A DNA stretch of 64,000 nt. Origin: Bradyrhizobium sp. JYMT SZCCT0428 (GTDB taxonomy: Bacteria > Pseudomonadota > Alphaproteobacteria > Rhizobiales > Xanthobacteraceae). Every line of letters begins with the position of its first letter. Position 1 is the first letter of the stretch. The stretch lies in NCBI RefSeq assembly GCF_018131075.1, contig NZ_JAFCLS010000015.1, positions 114,625 to 178,624 of the forward strand, in the 5' to 3' direction. Shown one piece after another: positions 26,199-37,167 of this stretch. A model generated the notes under the pieces. The model had not been told where the DNA came from. It saw only the letters and a program-made list of their open reading frames with translations, and searched no databases. The position numbers and the translations under genes were made by a program.

Positions 26199-28844
26199 TT
26201 GACTGACCTGCGCAAGCTTGCGTCAGACGCGCCCGCTGCACCGCCACCTGCACCTGGCGGCATCGCCGCGCGTGCGCGCGCCACGGCGGCCCCGCAATAT
26301 CTCAGCGGGCTCAATCCGGAGCAGCGCGACGCCGTCGTGACGCTGGACGGCCCGGTGCTGGTATTGGCCGGCGCCGGCACCGGCAAGACGCGCGTGCTGA
26401 CCACCCGCATCGCCCATATCCTGAGCCAGGGCCGCGCGCGCCCGCACGAAATCCTCTCGGTGACCTTCACCAACAAGGCCGCGCGCGAGATGAAGCTGCG
26501 GCTCGGCCAGATGCTCGGCCAGGCCGTCGAGGGCATGCCGTGGCTCGGCACCTTCCACTCGATCGGCGGGCGCATCCTGCGCTATCACGCCGAACTGGTG
26601 CAGCTGAAATCCAATTTCACCGTGCTCGACGTCGACGATCAGGTCCGCCTGCTCAAGCAATTGCTGCAGGCCGAGAACATCGACGACAAACGCTGGCCGG
26701 CGCGGATGCTGGCCGGGCTGATCGACGGCTGGAAGAACCGCGGCCTGACGCCGGCGCAGGTGCCGGCGGGCGAAGCCGCCGTGTTCGGCAACGGCAAGGG
26801 CGGCAAGCTCTACGCCAGCTATCAGGAGCGGCTGAAGATCCTCAACGCCGCCGATTTCGGCGATCTCCTGCTGGAGAACATCCGCCTGTTCCGCGAGCAC
26901 CCGGATGTGCTCCGGCAATACCAGAGCCGCTTCAAATTCATCCTGGTCGACGAATATCAGGACACCAACGTCGCGCAGTATCTGTGGCTGCGGTTGCTGT
27001 CGCAGGCGCCGTCGCCTTCAAAAGCGCAATCCCTCTCGGCCGTCATTCCGGGGCCGCTTGATCCAGCCGTCGTTCCGGGGCGCATCGAAGACGCGAACCC
27101 GGATGTGCAATCGCACATCGGAGAACCTCGAGCTGAAGCGGACTCACCTCGAGATTCCGGGCTCGCACCTGGCGGTGCGCCCCGGAATGACGAGCGAGGC
27201 GCCCTTCCCGCGATGACCGCGCCGAAAAACATCTGCTGCGTCGGCGACGACGACCAGTCGATCTATGGCTGGCGCGGCGCGGAGGTCGACAACATCCTGC
27301 GCTTCGATCACGATTTTCCCGGCGCGAAAGTCATTCGGCTCGAACGCAATTACCGCTCCACCGGCCACATCCTCGCCGCCGCCTCGCATCTGATCGCGCA
27401 CAATGAAGGCCGGCTCGGCAAGACGCTGCGCACCGAGGACGTCGACGGCGAGAAGGTCACCGTGACCGGCTCCTGGGATTCGAAAGAGGAAGCCCGCGCC
27501 ATCGGCGAAGAGATCGAGGAACTGCAGCGCGCCGGCGACAACCTCAACGAGGTCGCGATCCTGGTGCGGGCCTCGTTCCAGATGCGCGAATTCGAAGAAC
27601 GTTTTATCACGCTCGGCCTGCCCTATCGCGTGATCGGCGGTGCCCGGTTCTACGAGCGCGCCGAAATCCGGGACGCGCTGGCTTACTTACGCGTGATCAA
27701 TTCGCCGGCCGATGATCTCGCCTTCGAGCGCATCGTCAACGTACCCAAGCGCGGCCTCGGCGACGCCACCGTGCAGATGCTGCACGACCACGCCCGCAAG
27801 CGCCGCATTCCCTTGTTCGAAGCCGCCCGCAACGTGGTCGAGACGGATGAGTTGAAGCCGAAAGCGCGCGGCTCGTTGCGCGACCTCATCCTGCAATTCG
27901 ATCGTTGGCGCACTCAAAGCGACAAGATCGCTCACACGGAGCTTGCCGAGATCGTGCTCGACGAGAGCGGCTATACCGAAATGTGGCAGAAGGACCGTTC
28001 GGCGGACGCTGCCGGACGGCTCGATAACTTGAAAGAGCTAGTCCAATCGATGGGGGAGTTCGATAACCTGCAAGGTTTCCTCGAACATATCTCGCTGGTG
28101 ATGGACCGCGACAGCGGCGCCGACGATGAAGCCGTGTCGTTGATGACGCTGCATTCGGCCAAGGGCCTCGAATTCGACAACGTGTTCCTGCCGGGCTGGG
28201 AGGACGGCCTGTTCCCGAGCCAGCGCACCCTCGACGAGCAGGGCCGCGCCGGTCTGGAAGAAGAGCGTCGCCTCGCCCATGTCGCGCTGACCCGCGCCCG
28301 CCGCCGCGCCAAATTGTACTTCGCCACCAACCGCCTCATTCACGGCAGCTGGACGACCACGATCCCGTCGCGCTTCCTCGACGAATTGCCGGCTGACAAT
28401 GTCGAGATCACGGAATCCAAGGGCGGCTCGGGCTGGGGCGGCAGCGGCGGCTACGGCGCCTCCCGCTTCGACAATGTGGAATCCTTCGGCTCCAGCTACA
28501 CCACGCCGGGCTGGCGGCGCGCGCAGGCCAATCGCGCCCGTAACAATCAGGGCGGCCGTCATGGCCAGACCCGCAACGGTTTTGAGGAAAGCCAATCGTC
28601 ATTCTCATCCTCCGGCGACGCGCGCGGCGGCTTCTCCCGCACCAAGCGCGGGCCGATGGTGATCGAGGGTGAACTCGTTGCCAAATCCACCGGCACCGTT
28701 TCAGAATTCTCGCTCGACGACCGCGTCTTCCACCAGAAATTCGGCTACGGCAACGTCGTCAAGATCGACGGCAACAAGCTCACCATCGCCTTCGAGAAGG
28801 CCGGCGAGAAGAAGGTGGTCGATAGTTTTGTGGAGCGGGTGTGA
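26199..28844 (+). CDS. uvrD: ATP-dependent DNA helicase UvrD/PcrA
   Basis: 881 residues, superfamily 1A helicase. Walker A is LAGAGTGKTRVL (about residue 53), then VTFTNKAAREM (motif Ia), ILVDEYQDTN (motif II), VGDDDQSIYGWRGA (motif III), RNYRST (motif IV), TLHSAKGLEFDNVF (motif V) and VALTRARRRA (motif VI). It unwinds DNA in repair and replication restart. Between motif II and motif III an extra segment of roughly 70 residues is encoded by a palindromic repeat (27041-27192). The TTG start at 26199 has AGGAA 8 nt upstream; the overlapping ATG is out of frame. The C-terminal Gly/Ser-rich linker precedes a Tudor-like tail (VFHQKFGYGNVVKI). Confidence 0.95.
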   Translation: MTDLRKLASDAPAAPPPAPGGIAARARATAAPQYLSGLNPEQRDAVVTLDGPVLVLAGAGTGKTRVLTTRIAHILSQGRARPHEILSVTFTNKAAREMKLRLGQMLGQAVEGMPWLGTFHSIGGRILRYHAELVQLKSNFTVLDVDDQVRLLKQLLQAENIDDKRWPARMLAGLIDGWKNRGLTPAQVPAGEAAVFGNGKGGKLYASYQERLKILNAADFGDLLLENIRLFREHPDVLRQYQSRFKFILVDEYQDTNVAQYLWLRLLSQAPSPSKAQSLSAVIPGPLDPAVVPGRIEDANPDVQSHIGEPRAEADSPRDSGLAPGGAPRNDERGALPAMTAPKNICCVGDDDQSIYGWRGAEVDNILRFDHDFPGAKVIRLERNYRSTGHILAAASHLIAHNEGRLGKTLRTEDVDGEKVTVTGSWDSKEEARAIGEEIEELQRAGDNLNEVAILVRASFQMREFEERFITLGLPYRVIGGARFYERAEIRDALAYLRVINSPADDLAFERIVNVPKRGLGDATVQMLHDHARKRRIPLFEAARNVVETDELKPKARGSLRDLILQFDRWRTQSDKIAHTELAEIVLDESGYTEMWQKDRSADAAGRLDNLKELVQSMGEFDNLQGFLEHISLVMDRDSGADDEAVSLMTLHSAKGLEFDNVFLPGWEDGLFPSQRTLDEQGRAGLEEERRLAHVALTRARRRAKLYFATNRLIHGSWTTTIPSRFLDELPADNVEITESKGGSGWGGSGGYGASRFDNVESFGSSYTTPGWRRAQANRARNNQGGRHGQTRNGFEESQSSFSSSGDARGGFSRTKRGPMVIEGELVAKSTGTVSEFSLDDRVFHQKFGYGNVVKIDGNKLTIAFEKAGEKKVVDSFVERV
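27041..27192. repeat. Palindromic repeat inserted in frame in uvrD
   Basis: Starts CGTCATTCCGGGG (27041-27053) and ends CCCCGGAATGACG (27180-27192), exact complements, with an inner partial copy CGTCGTTCCGGGGCGC at 27069. This is the extragenic palindrome type common in Bradyrhizobium, here translated without a stop as part of the helicase (AVIPGPLDPAVVPGR and onward). Confidence 0.85.
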
Positions 28845-28897
28845 AGTAAGACGATCCTTTCCCTTCTCCGCTGTGTGAGAGGAGAGGATTGCAGCCG

Positions 28898-28974
28898 GTA
28901 GCCCGCATGAGCGAAAGCGACATGCGGGGAACCAACAGCAAAGTCCCGGATATCGCTTCGCTCATCCGGGCTAC
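28898..28974. repeat. Extragenic palindromic repeat, 77 bp
   Basis: GTAGCCCGCATGAGCGAAAG at the left and a right arm ending GCTTCGCTCATCCGGGCTAC are near-complements. It lies in the 383-bp gap between uvrD and the peptide transporter; nothing else in that gap looks coding. Confidence 0.78.
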
Positions 28975-29227
28975 GACTCCACTGAAATCCGTTCAATTGC
29001 AATCGCTTACCTACCCGCAACTGCGAGTAGAGCTTCCAGATTCCGAGCGCCTGCCCGCTTCGTTCGACGCGCATCCGGTCATCCCCCGACGATACTTGGA
29101 CCAGATAGCGCACCGCACAAGTATTGGTCCCCGACCGCCCATCACCACGAAATGAAAACCTTGCGCTCGATATGCCGCGAGTGATCAACTCTCGAACCGG
29201 AATGCTCCTGCACGGTTGGAGAAAAGC

Positions 29228-30817
29228 ATGATGTTCAAGAAGATTACGATCGTGGCTGGCCTGACGCTGGCGCTATCAGTCACGGCGGAGGCCCAGACGC
29301 CACGCAAGGGCGGCACCATTCGGATGACGGCGCCCTATGGCTCAAGTTTCACCAGCATGGACATTCATACGACGCAACGCGCCCAGGACGAGATCGTCGC
29401 CAAGGGCCTGCATCGGTCGCTCTACATTTGGGACTCAGCCGAGGGTAAGCCGGTTCCGGAGCTCGCCAAGGAGGCCATCGTCTCGGGCGGAGGTCTTGTT
29501 TATACCTTCAAGCTGCGCGACGACGCTTATTTCCACCATGGTCGCAAGATGACGGCCGACGACGTCATCTGGAGCTACAACCGCATCATGGACGGCGCCA
29601 AGGCCTATCCTGGCGCGCGTTTTGTCCGCCTCATCGAGGGCGCCGCGGATGTCGAGAAGGGCAAAGCCAAGGAAATCTCCGGCCTGAAAAAGATCGACGA
29701 CTTCACGCTCGAAATGAAGCTGACCGAGAAGGTCGATCCAGGTTTCTACTTTTTCACCGCGCTAACTTCGATCTATCCGGCCGACGAGGGCGCCAAGGAC
29801 AGCTTCATCCAGAAGCCGATCGGCCTTGGGCCATTCAAATTCGTCGAGCACGTGCCGGGATCGCGCGTCGTGCTGGAGCGGTTTGACAAGTTCTACAAGC
29901 CCGGCAAGCCCTACGCCGACAAGCTGATGGTGTCGATCATGGCCGAAGCCGCGGCACGCGATGTCGCCTTCCGCAACAAGGAGATCGACACCTCGGTGCT
30001 CGGACCCGCGCAGTATGTCGCCTACCAGGCCGATCCCAACCTCAAGGGCACCATCACCGAAGTCGCCGAGGTCTTCACGCGTTACATGGGGATGAATCCC
30101 GCATTCAAACCGTTCTCTGACAAGCGGGTCCGGCAGGCGATCAACTACGCGATCGATACCGATCTGATCATCAGCAAACTGGTCAAGGGCAAAGCCTATC
30201 GCGCCACCAGCTGGCTGCCTCTGACCTCGCCCGCTTACGACAAGACGATGAAGCCCTACCCGTTCGATCCCGCCAAGGCGAAGCAGTTGCTTGCCGACGC
30301 GGGCTATCCAACAGGCTTTGAATTCGAATGGACGACGAGCCAGAATGAAAGCTGGGGACTGCCGATCGTCGAGGCGGTTATCCCGATGCTGGACAAAGTG
30401 GGCATCAAGGCCAAGGTCAAGCAGGTCGAGACCGCGGTACTGGCGGAGGTGGTTCGCAGCGGCGACTTCCAGGCCTATGTCTATTCACAGTCGACCGGCC
30501 CGGATCCGCTGGCCGCGCTGAAATGCTACTACTCGAAGACGCCGCAATCGGCCTGCAACTATACCAGCTTCAAGAACGCGGACTTCGACAAGCTGATCGA
30601 TGAGGCCGCGCAGGCCGACGACGCCGCCAAGCGCGTCCAGCTGCTGCAAAAGGCCAATGCCCTGCTCTATGACGAAGCGCCGGTCTGGTTCTTCAACTAC
30701 AACAAGGCGGTCATGGCGGTGCAGCCGTGGCTCAAGGGGGTTCAGTTGAACGCGACGGAACTGACCCATCAAAACGTCGAAGACCTCTGGGTCGAGGCGA
30801 CCTCACCCGCCAAATGA
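29228..30817 (+). CDS. Peptide/nickel ABC transporter substrate-binding protein (DppA/OppA type)
   Basis: 529 residues, SBP family 5. A signal peptide (MFKKITIVAGLTLALSVTAE) precedes the mature start QTPRKGGTIRMTAPYGSS. The family region DAYFHHGRKMTADDVIWSYNRI is visible near residue 105. It binds oligopeptides or similar ligands in the periplasm for the permeases encoded next. The ATG at 29228 is preceded by GGAGAAAAGC. It is the first gene of a five-gene operon; a long hairpin separates it from the permease genes, a common way of making more binding protein than permease. Confidence 0.93.
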   Translation: MMFKKITIVAGLTLALSVTAEAQTPRKGGTIRMTAPYGSSFTSMDIHTTQRAQDEIVAKGLHRSLYIWDSAEGKPVPELAKEAIVSGGGLVYTFKLRDDAYFHHGRKMTADDVIWSYNRIMDGAKAYPGARFVRLIEGAADVEKGKAKEISGLKKIDDFTLEMKLTEKVDPGFYFFTALTSIYPADEGAKDSFIQKPIGLGPFKFVEHVPGSRVVLERFDKFYKPGKPYADKLMVSIMAEAAARDVAFRNKEIDTSVLGPAQYVAYQADPNLKGTITEVAEVFTRYMGMNPAFKPFSDKRVRQAINYAIDTDLIISKLVKGKAYRATSWLPLTSPAYDKTMKPYPFDPAKAKQLLADAGYPTGFEFEWTTSQNESWGLPIVEAVIPMLDKVGIKAKVKQVETAVLAEVVRSGDFQAYVYSQSTGPDPLAALKCYYSKTPQSACNYTSFKNADFDKLIDEAAQADDAAKRVQLLQKANALLYDEAPVWFFNYNKAVMAVQPWLKGVQLNATELTHQNVEDLWVEATSPAK

Positions 30818-30853
30818 ACTAGCCAAGTGAACTACAAGTGACACGCGCTCTCG

Positions 30854-30897
30854 CCCTCCCTCCATCGCAAAACGCAAAAAACGATAGAGGGAGGGAG
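30854..30897 (+). promoter_or_regulatory. Intercistronic hairpin overlapping the permease ribosome site
   Basis: The left arm CCCTCCCTCCATCG (30854-30867) pairs with the right arm CGATAGAGGGAGGGAG (30882-30897), loop A-rich. The right arm runs into the GGAGGAAC ribosome site of the next gene at 30909. Likely limits permease expression relative to the binding protein. Confidence 0.65.
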
Positions 30898-30908
30898 GAA
30901 CAGGCCTG

Positions 30909-31844
30909 ATGCTCTCGTTCGCGATCCGTCGAATCCTGCAAACCGTTCCGACCGTGCTGGCTGTCGTGCTGGTGATCTTTGTGCTGTTCAGCGTCGTGCC
31001 GGGCAGCATCATATCAAGCATGAACGATGACGGCCGCGGCCCGGCGGACGCGCAGGTCGTGGAGCGCATGAAGAAGCAGCTCGGCCTCGACGATCCCGTC
31101 TACGTGCGCTTCGGCTCCTACATTGCCAAGCTCGCGACCGGCGATTTCGGCACATCGTTCCGCACCCGCGAGCCGGTCACGACCATGCTCGCCAAACGAA
31201 TGTGGCCGACGCTGCAATTGATATTCGCGTCCATGACGTTTGCGATCGTGATCGGGGTACCGCTCGGCTTCATCGCGGCGCTGCGGCCGGGCAGCTTCGT
31301 CGACACGCTCTCGATGGTGCTGGCGGTGTCGGGGCTTTCAATGGCCAAATTCTGGCTCGGGCTGCTGCTGATGTACCTGTTTGCGTTGAAACTCGGCTGG
31401 CTGCCGAGTTTCGGCTATGGCGACGGCGGGCTCAAATACCTGATCCTGCCGGCCGTGACCCTCGGGGTCTCGCCGATGGCGCTGCTGGCGCGGACGACGC
31501 GCGCCGCGGTTCTCGAAATCATGACCGCGGATTTTGTCCGCACCGCACGCTCGAAGGGCATGAGCGAGACCCGGGTCGTGAAGTGGCATGTGATGCGCAA
31601 TGCGCTCGTCCTCATTCTCACGACGATCGGCCTGCAGTTCGGCGCGTTGATGGGACAGGCGGTGGTCGTCGAGAAACTGTTCTCCTGGCCGGGCATCGGC
31701 TCGCTGCTCGTCGACAGTGTCCTGCAGCGCGACCTTCCTGCCGTCCAGGGCTCGATCCTCGTGGTGGTGCTGTTCTTCCTGACCATCAACGTGTTGATCG
31801 ACCTGCTCTATGGCGTGATCGATCCGAGGATCCGATACGCATGA
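30909..31844 (+). CDS. Peptide ABC transporter permease (DppB type)
   Basis: 311 residues, BPD_transp_1 permease with six membrane helices. It begins MLSFAIRRILQTVPTVLAVV, the standard first helix of DppB-like proteins. The cytoplasmic EAA-type loop is RTARSKGMSETRVVKWHVMRN, which docks on the ATPases. The C terminus LIDLLYGVIDPRIRYA is characteristic. It overlaps the next permease gene by ATGA and is expressed with it. Confidence 0.94.
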   Translation: MLSFAIRRILQTVPTVLAVVLVIFVLFSVVPGSIISSMNDDGRGPADAQVVERMKKQLGLDDPVYVRFGSYIAKLATGDFGTSFRTREPVTTMLAKRMWPTLQLIFASMTFAIVIGVPLGFIAALRPGSFVDTLSMVLAVSGLSMAKFWLGLLLMYLFALKLGWLPSFGYGDGGLKYLILPAVTLGVSPMALLARTTRAAVLEIMTADFVRTARSKGMSETRVVKWHVMRNALVLILTTIGLQFGALMGQAVVVEKLFSWPGIGSLLVDSVLQRDLPAVQGSILVVVLFFLTINVLIDLLYGVIDPRIRYA

Positions 31845-32658
31845 GGTTAGGGGCCAATCTCATCATCGGCGGGGCATTGTTCGCGCTTGCGATCTTCGTC
31901 GGCTTGCTCGCGCCCTGGCTGGCGCATACCGATCCTGTCATGGATGCCAACCTCTTGAATGCCGAGGAGCCGCCGAGCTGGATATGGTGGTTCGGCACCG
32001 ACGCGCAGGGCCGCGACATCTATTCCCGCGTCGTGCATGGCGCGCGCATCTCGCTGACGGTCGGCATCGTCTCGCAACTCGTCAACAGCGTCATCGGCGT
32101 GACACTGGGCCTGACCGCGGGCTATTGGGGCGGCTGGTGGGACGATTTCGTCAACGGGCTGACCAACCTGATGCTCGCAATCCCGTCGCTGATCTTCGCG
32201 CTTGCCATCATGGCGGTGCTTGGACCCGGCCTGACCAGCCTGCTGGTCGCGCTCGGCTTGACCAACTGGTCCTTTACCTGCCGGATCGCGCGGGCCTCGA
32301 CACTGTCGCTCAAGAGCCAGGGCTATGTGCAGGCCGCAAAAGTGCTCGGCTACGGCGATTTGCGCATCATGATCACGCAGCTGCTGCCGAACATGGTCGG
32401 CCCGATCATCGTCATCGGCACGCTGGGCATGGGCGGCGCAATACTGGCCGAAGCCGCGCTTTCGTTCCTTGGCCTCGGCGTACGCCCGCCCTATCCAAGC
32501 TGGGGCAGCATGCTCTCGGAAGCCCGCGACCAGATCACGACGGCGCCGTGGCTCTCGATCTTCCCCGGCCTTGCCATCTTCCTGACGGTGCTCGGCCTCA
32601 ATCTGCTCGGCGACGGCCTGCGTGACATTCTCGATCCACAGTCGCGGAGCCGGCGCAC

Positions 32659-32662
<4 letters not shown>
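31841..32662 (+). CDS. Peptide ABC transporter permease (DppC type)
   Basis: 273 residues, the second permease. It shows WFGTDAQGRDIYSRVVHGAR after the first helix, a strong DppC/OppC signature, the EAA loop YVQAAKVLGYGDLRIMITQLLPN, and ALSFLGLGVRPPYPSWGSM near the C terminus. The start ATG overlaps the previous stop by ATGA, and its own stop overlaps the next gene in the same way, so all are coupled. It is slightly short at the N terminus because DppC often has a longer cytoplasmic leader. Confidence 0.94.
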
Positions 32663-33631
<969 letters not shown>

Positions 33632-33639
<8 letters not shown>

Positions 33640-34660
33640 ACCTGCGGCAAGGCCCGGCGACGATGTCATCCTCAGCGTGGAGGATCTCGCGGTCCATTTT
33701 CCCGTCGGTGGCGGCCTGCTGGGCGGCGGCCGGCGGCTGCTGCGGGCGGTCGACGGCGTCGATCTCGAACTGAAGCGCGGCGAGTGCCTCGGTCTGGTCG
33801 GCGAGTCCGGATGCGGCAAGTCGACATTGGCGCTTTCGATCCTGGGCCTGCAGGCGCCGACGCGGGGCCGCATCGTGCTGGACGGCCAGGTCGTGACGGA
33901 CCGGCAATCGGGCGATCGAAAGGCCTTGGCCCGCATCGTGCAAATCGTGTTTCAGGATCCCTACGCCTCGCTCAATCCACGCCAGACCGTTCGCCGCACG
34001 CTGGAAGACCCGCTGCGCCTGCACGGCGTGACGGCCAAGAGCGAGGTCGACGACCGTGTCGCGGCGATGCTCCGGCATGTCGGCCTGCGGCCCGAACAAG
34101 CCGGCCGCTACCCGCATGAATTCTCGGGCGGCCAGCGTCAGCGCATCGGCATCGCCCGCGCGCTGATCCTCAATCCCAGGATCGTCATCTGTGACGAACC
34201 CGTATCGGCGCTGGATGTCTCGATCCGCGCCCAGATCATCAATCTGCTGCTGGAACTGAAGGAGACGCTCGGCCTCTCCTACATCATGATCAGCCACGAC
34301 CTCGGCGTCGTCGAACACATGAGCGACCGGGTCGCCGTGATGTATCTCGGCCGCATTGTGGAGAGCGGCCACTGGCGCGAGATCTTCGAACGGCCGGCGC
34401 ACCCGTATACGCAGACCCTGATATCAGCCATTCCCGATCCGCTGCGACGCGCGCCGCTTGCTACGATACCGGGCGAGCTTCCCAATCCGCTCAATCCGCC
34501 GGACGGCTGTGCTTTCAGTCCGCGCTGTCGTTACGCCGAAGCCGTGTGTCGCCGCGAGCCCCGGCCATCGCTTGAAACGCGTCCCGACGGACACGCGGTC
34601 CGCTGCTGGCGAGCCGACGAGATTGCCGGTCAGACGGCGCTGGCCCCGTCCGACAGCTGA
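33632..34660 (+). CDS. Peptide ABC transporter ATP-binding protein (DppF type)
   Basis: 342 residues. Walker A GESGCGKSTLAL, signature FSGGQRQRIGIARAL, Walker B IVICDEPVSALDVS and ISHDLG are all present, followed by the C-terminal extension GCAFSPRCRYAEAVC. It forms the second nucleotide-binding subunit. The start is the ATG at 33632 (MHEPAARPG), which overlaps the DppD stop by 8 bp; an upstream GTG/TTG would extend further into it. It ends the operon; no regulator is adjacent. Confidence 0.95.
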
Positions 34661-34751
34661 GATTGCTGCCCGGGGTTGAACTCTCGGCTACAGGATTTAT
34701 TTGGCGACGAAATCGGGATCGGAGCACGCCGTTCCAGGATATCGACGCAAA

Positions 34752-35657
34752 TTATCCTTCGGACGAGTCGGAGACGTCACCGAGCTTTCGGACCGTGACA
34801 TTGACCGACATGCCCAGGTAATCCTGCGTTTTACCAGCCCACGAGCCTGCCAGAGGGACTGCTTGGCCTGGATGGCGGCCGATCGCCACTGCGATTAAAT
34901 CATAGCCGGCGCTGATGCGGTTGGTCGGGTCATAATGCATCCATCCGGCACCGGGGAGAAACACTTGGAGCCATGCGTGAGTTGCGCCGGAGCCGGTCAT
35001 ACCCACCTCGCCGCCATCCAGCGCGGCATCGTAGATATAGCCGCTGACGAAGCGCGAGGCGAAGCCGAGCCGGCGCAATGTCTCGATCATTAGCCAAGCA
35101 TAATCCCGACAGGTTCCTGACTTCGAGCTCAAAGTTTCACCGGGAGACTGAGTGCCTTCGGCATCCCTGGCATTGTAGCGGAAGGTATCGTGGAACGTGT
35201 CCAGCATCCGCCGTAGAACGTCTGTCGTGCGATCCTGGTTGTCGGCAACGAAACTCTTGGCCCAGGCGGCAACACTGGCATCAGGGTCCTCGGCATGGGG
35301 GCGCATATAGACGGAAAGGTCCGTCCACTCGTCCGGGGTATGCTGCACCGGCACTCGCTCCGCCCGTTTCTCCAGAGGAAACTCCTCAACTTCTTTTCCG
35401 CCGAAATGGATTCCCCGAAACTGAAACGTAAACGTCAGCTCCTTGCCGGGCTCACTGAATTCCATCACTGTTACGTTATTGGAGAGGCTGTCACTGACCC
35501 AGCGAATTGTGGAAGCAAGGCTGGTTTGTGCGGACCAACTGAGGAGGCGCCCGCGTGCGGCAGGCCTCGGCAAGAACATGGCGCGGTGTGTGCCAAACGT
35601 AACCGGGTTCGCATACTTGTAACCGGTGACGTGTTTTATCTCGAAAAGAATCGCCAC
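34752..35657 (-). CDS. Transglutaminase-like cysteine protease family protein
   Basis: 301 residues. The N-terminal beta domain (ILFEIKHVTGYKYANPVTF) is the usual bacterial transglutaminase N-terminal region. The core has the catalytic Cys in SKSGTCRDYAWLMIETLRRLG, the His in GATHAWLQVFLPGAGW and the Asp in MHYDPTN, the full Cys-His-Asp triad. No signal peptide. Such proteins are often cytoplasmic proteases or peptide-modifying enzymes of unknown substrate. It stands alone, convergent with the peptide transporter operon. Confidence 0.9.
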   Translation of the reverse strand: MAILFEIKHVTGYKYANPVTFGTHRAMFLPRPAARGRLLSWSAQTSLASTIRWVSDSLSNNVTVMEFSEPGKELTFTFQFRGIHFGGKEVEEFPLEKRAERVPVQHTPDEWTDLSVYMRPHAEDPDASVAAWAKSFVADNQDRTTDVLRRMLDTFHDTFRYNARDAEGTQSPGETLSSKSGTCRDYAWLMIETLRRLGFASRFVSGYIYDAALDGGEVGMTGSGATHAWLQVFLPGAGWMHYDPTNRISAGYDLIAVAIGRHPGQAVPLAGSWAGKTQDYLGMSVNVTVRKLGDVSDSSEG

Positions 35658-36257
35658 TATTCCCTCCCGTGGTGATGTGGTTAGTCGCCCTGCATCATCT
35701 CGATCTCCTGATTTTTAGGTTTAGAAGGGTGACACACCCTCAGTTGAGCAAGGACCTACTGTCCGCTCATCACCAGCGTCTTGATCGGCAGCAGCAGCGC
35801 CTGAATCCGCAACAGCACTCCGTCTGTGCAACAGATGCACCGAGTGGAACACTCAACATCTTGGGGCGCAAGCTCAGGATTGCTTCTGGCCGGCGCCCGC
35901 CCGGGTCACAACCTGCCTTGGAGAGCTGCTGCCTGCGCCAGGCTCAGACGTTCGCTGCCAAACGCAAATTAATTCCCGCGCATAAAGGCATAACGCGTTC
36001 TGCGCCCTTGTCAGGATCAAGTATGACAGAGGGCCTGACCGAACTAACGTGCCCTTATCCGATTCAACGACGCGACCATGGTGGCCACCAAAGGTCTGCG
36101 AAATTTCGTAGCCTTGTACCGCCGCACAGCCCAACTGCCACTTGTTCCCGGTCAGGTCAGCCATACGGAGTACCCCTGGGTGGCGGCGCTTCCCGGTTGA
36201 AAGGTCGCGTAGGCTCGATGACTTACAAGAGCGGGTTTGGGGGAAACGGAGGTTTCC
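35658..36257. other. 600-bp stretch without a convincing gene
   Basis: Open frames on both strands here lack ribosome sites and family features. Composition is less GC-rich than the neighbours. I see no RNA gene or clear repeat. Confidence 0.5.
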
Positions 36258-36677
36258 ATGACCAACTCGAATGGACGACCGACGCGTCTCTATCGGTTGA
36301 TCGCAGCTCGCATGGCAGGATTGAGTGCGGCTGCTTTTCTCGGGATCAGCACAGCCTATCCGCATGACGCGATGCGGCCAGAACTCAACAATTGGTTCAA
36401 GAGTCTCAAGAACAAGGCGGGCGTAGGGTGTTGTGACTCCGGAGACGGCCAGCACGTGGAGGCCGAGTGGGATATGGCAAAGGGTGGCTACAGGGTCCTG
36501 CTGAAGCATCCGCATCGGCCAACTGAACCCGGGCAGTGGTTCGACGTGCCATACTCCGTCGTGATCGACCAGCCGAACCTCAGCGGCATCGCGATGGTTT
36601 GGTGGTGGCCGCGCTTCGACACCCGAGGAAGTATGATCCCTATGTGGCGCTGCTTCATTCCGGGACCGGCTGGGTGA
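36258..36677 (+). CDS. Exported hypothetical protein
   Basis: 139 residues. An Arg-containing N terminus leads to a hydrophobic signal segment (MAGLSAAAFLGISTA) ending before YPHDAMRPELNNWF. The mature part has KAGVGCCDSGDGQHVEAEWD, where a CC pair and Asp/His stand out, and a Trp-rich end MVWWWPRFDTRGS...MWRCFIPG. I recall similar small exported proteins in Bradyrhizobium with no assigned function. GGAGG is 5 nt upstream of the ATG. A longer antisense frame over it is judged a shadow. Confidence 0.7.
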   Translation: MTNSNGRPTRLYRLIAARMAGLSAAAFLGISTAYPHDAMRPELNNWFKSLKNKAGVGCCDSGDGQHVEAEWDMAKGGYRVLLKHPHRPTEPGQWFDVPYSVVIDQPNLSGIAMVWWWPRFDTRGSMIPMWRCFIPGPAG

Positions 36678-36747
36678 TGCGCTGAGCAAACAATAGCGCC
36701 CGCAAGTCCGTTACGGTCCAAACCCGACTTGGCGAGAACACAGCGCC

Positions 36748-36975
36748 TCACATGCCGCGGCTGGCAAATACCTTTTGGCAGCTCGTGCTCAGCTTGGCCT
36801 TGTTCTGTTGCAGGCATGTTTGAACCGCTCCATCATCGCCCAATTGCTGCCGGCAGAAGCGCTGTGCATCTCGTGTGCAGGCCTGCTGTTCCTGCGATGT
36901 ACCCTTCTGACCCTGTGCAAAAGACAGCGAAGTCTCGGTCAGCAAAATGACCAGAACCAGGACGATTGAACGCAT
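36748..36975 (-). CDS. Exported cysteine-rich-repeat mini-protein
   Basis: 75 residues. The signal peptide MRSIVLVLVILLTETSLSFA is followed by one Cys-rich repeat: ACTRDAQRFCRQQLGDDGAV, then TCLQQNKAKLSTSCQKVF, the C-x7-C...C-x12-C spacing of the cysteine rich repeat family (as in GLG1). It should be exported and disulfide-bonded. No close partner gene. Its function in bacteria is unknown. Confidence 0.78.
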   Translation of the reverse strand: MRSIVLVLVILLTETSLSFAQGQKGTSQEQQACTRDAQRFCRQQLGDDGAVQTCLQQNKAKLSTSCQKVFASRGM

Positions 36976-37167
36976 GACAATTCTCCGTGTGTTGACGGGA
37001 ACAAAACGTCGCTCCCCGTCTGCGGTTCCTCGATCGACATACCCGGTGCGCCTGGCAGTGGCGGGCCTTTATCCGGCCCGCCGGGACGAATCATATTCTC
37101 GGGAAAAAGCGGCAACTTTTTTCGCCCGATCGAATTGAAAGCAAGCGCGAAAGATTTGGAGTTCAAA

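Noticed and set aside
35874..36689. 271-codon leftward frame
   Set aside because: It lies antisense to the exported protein at 36258-36677, lacks a ribosome site and shows no family features.
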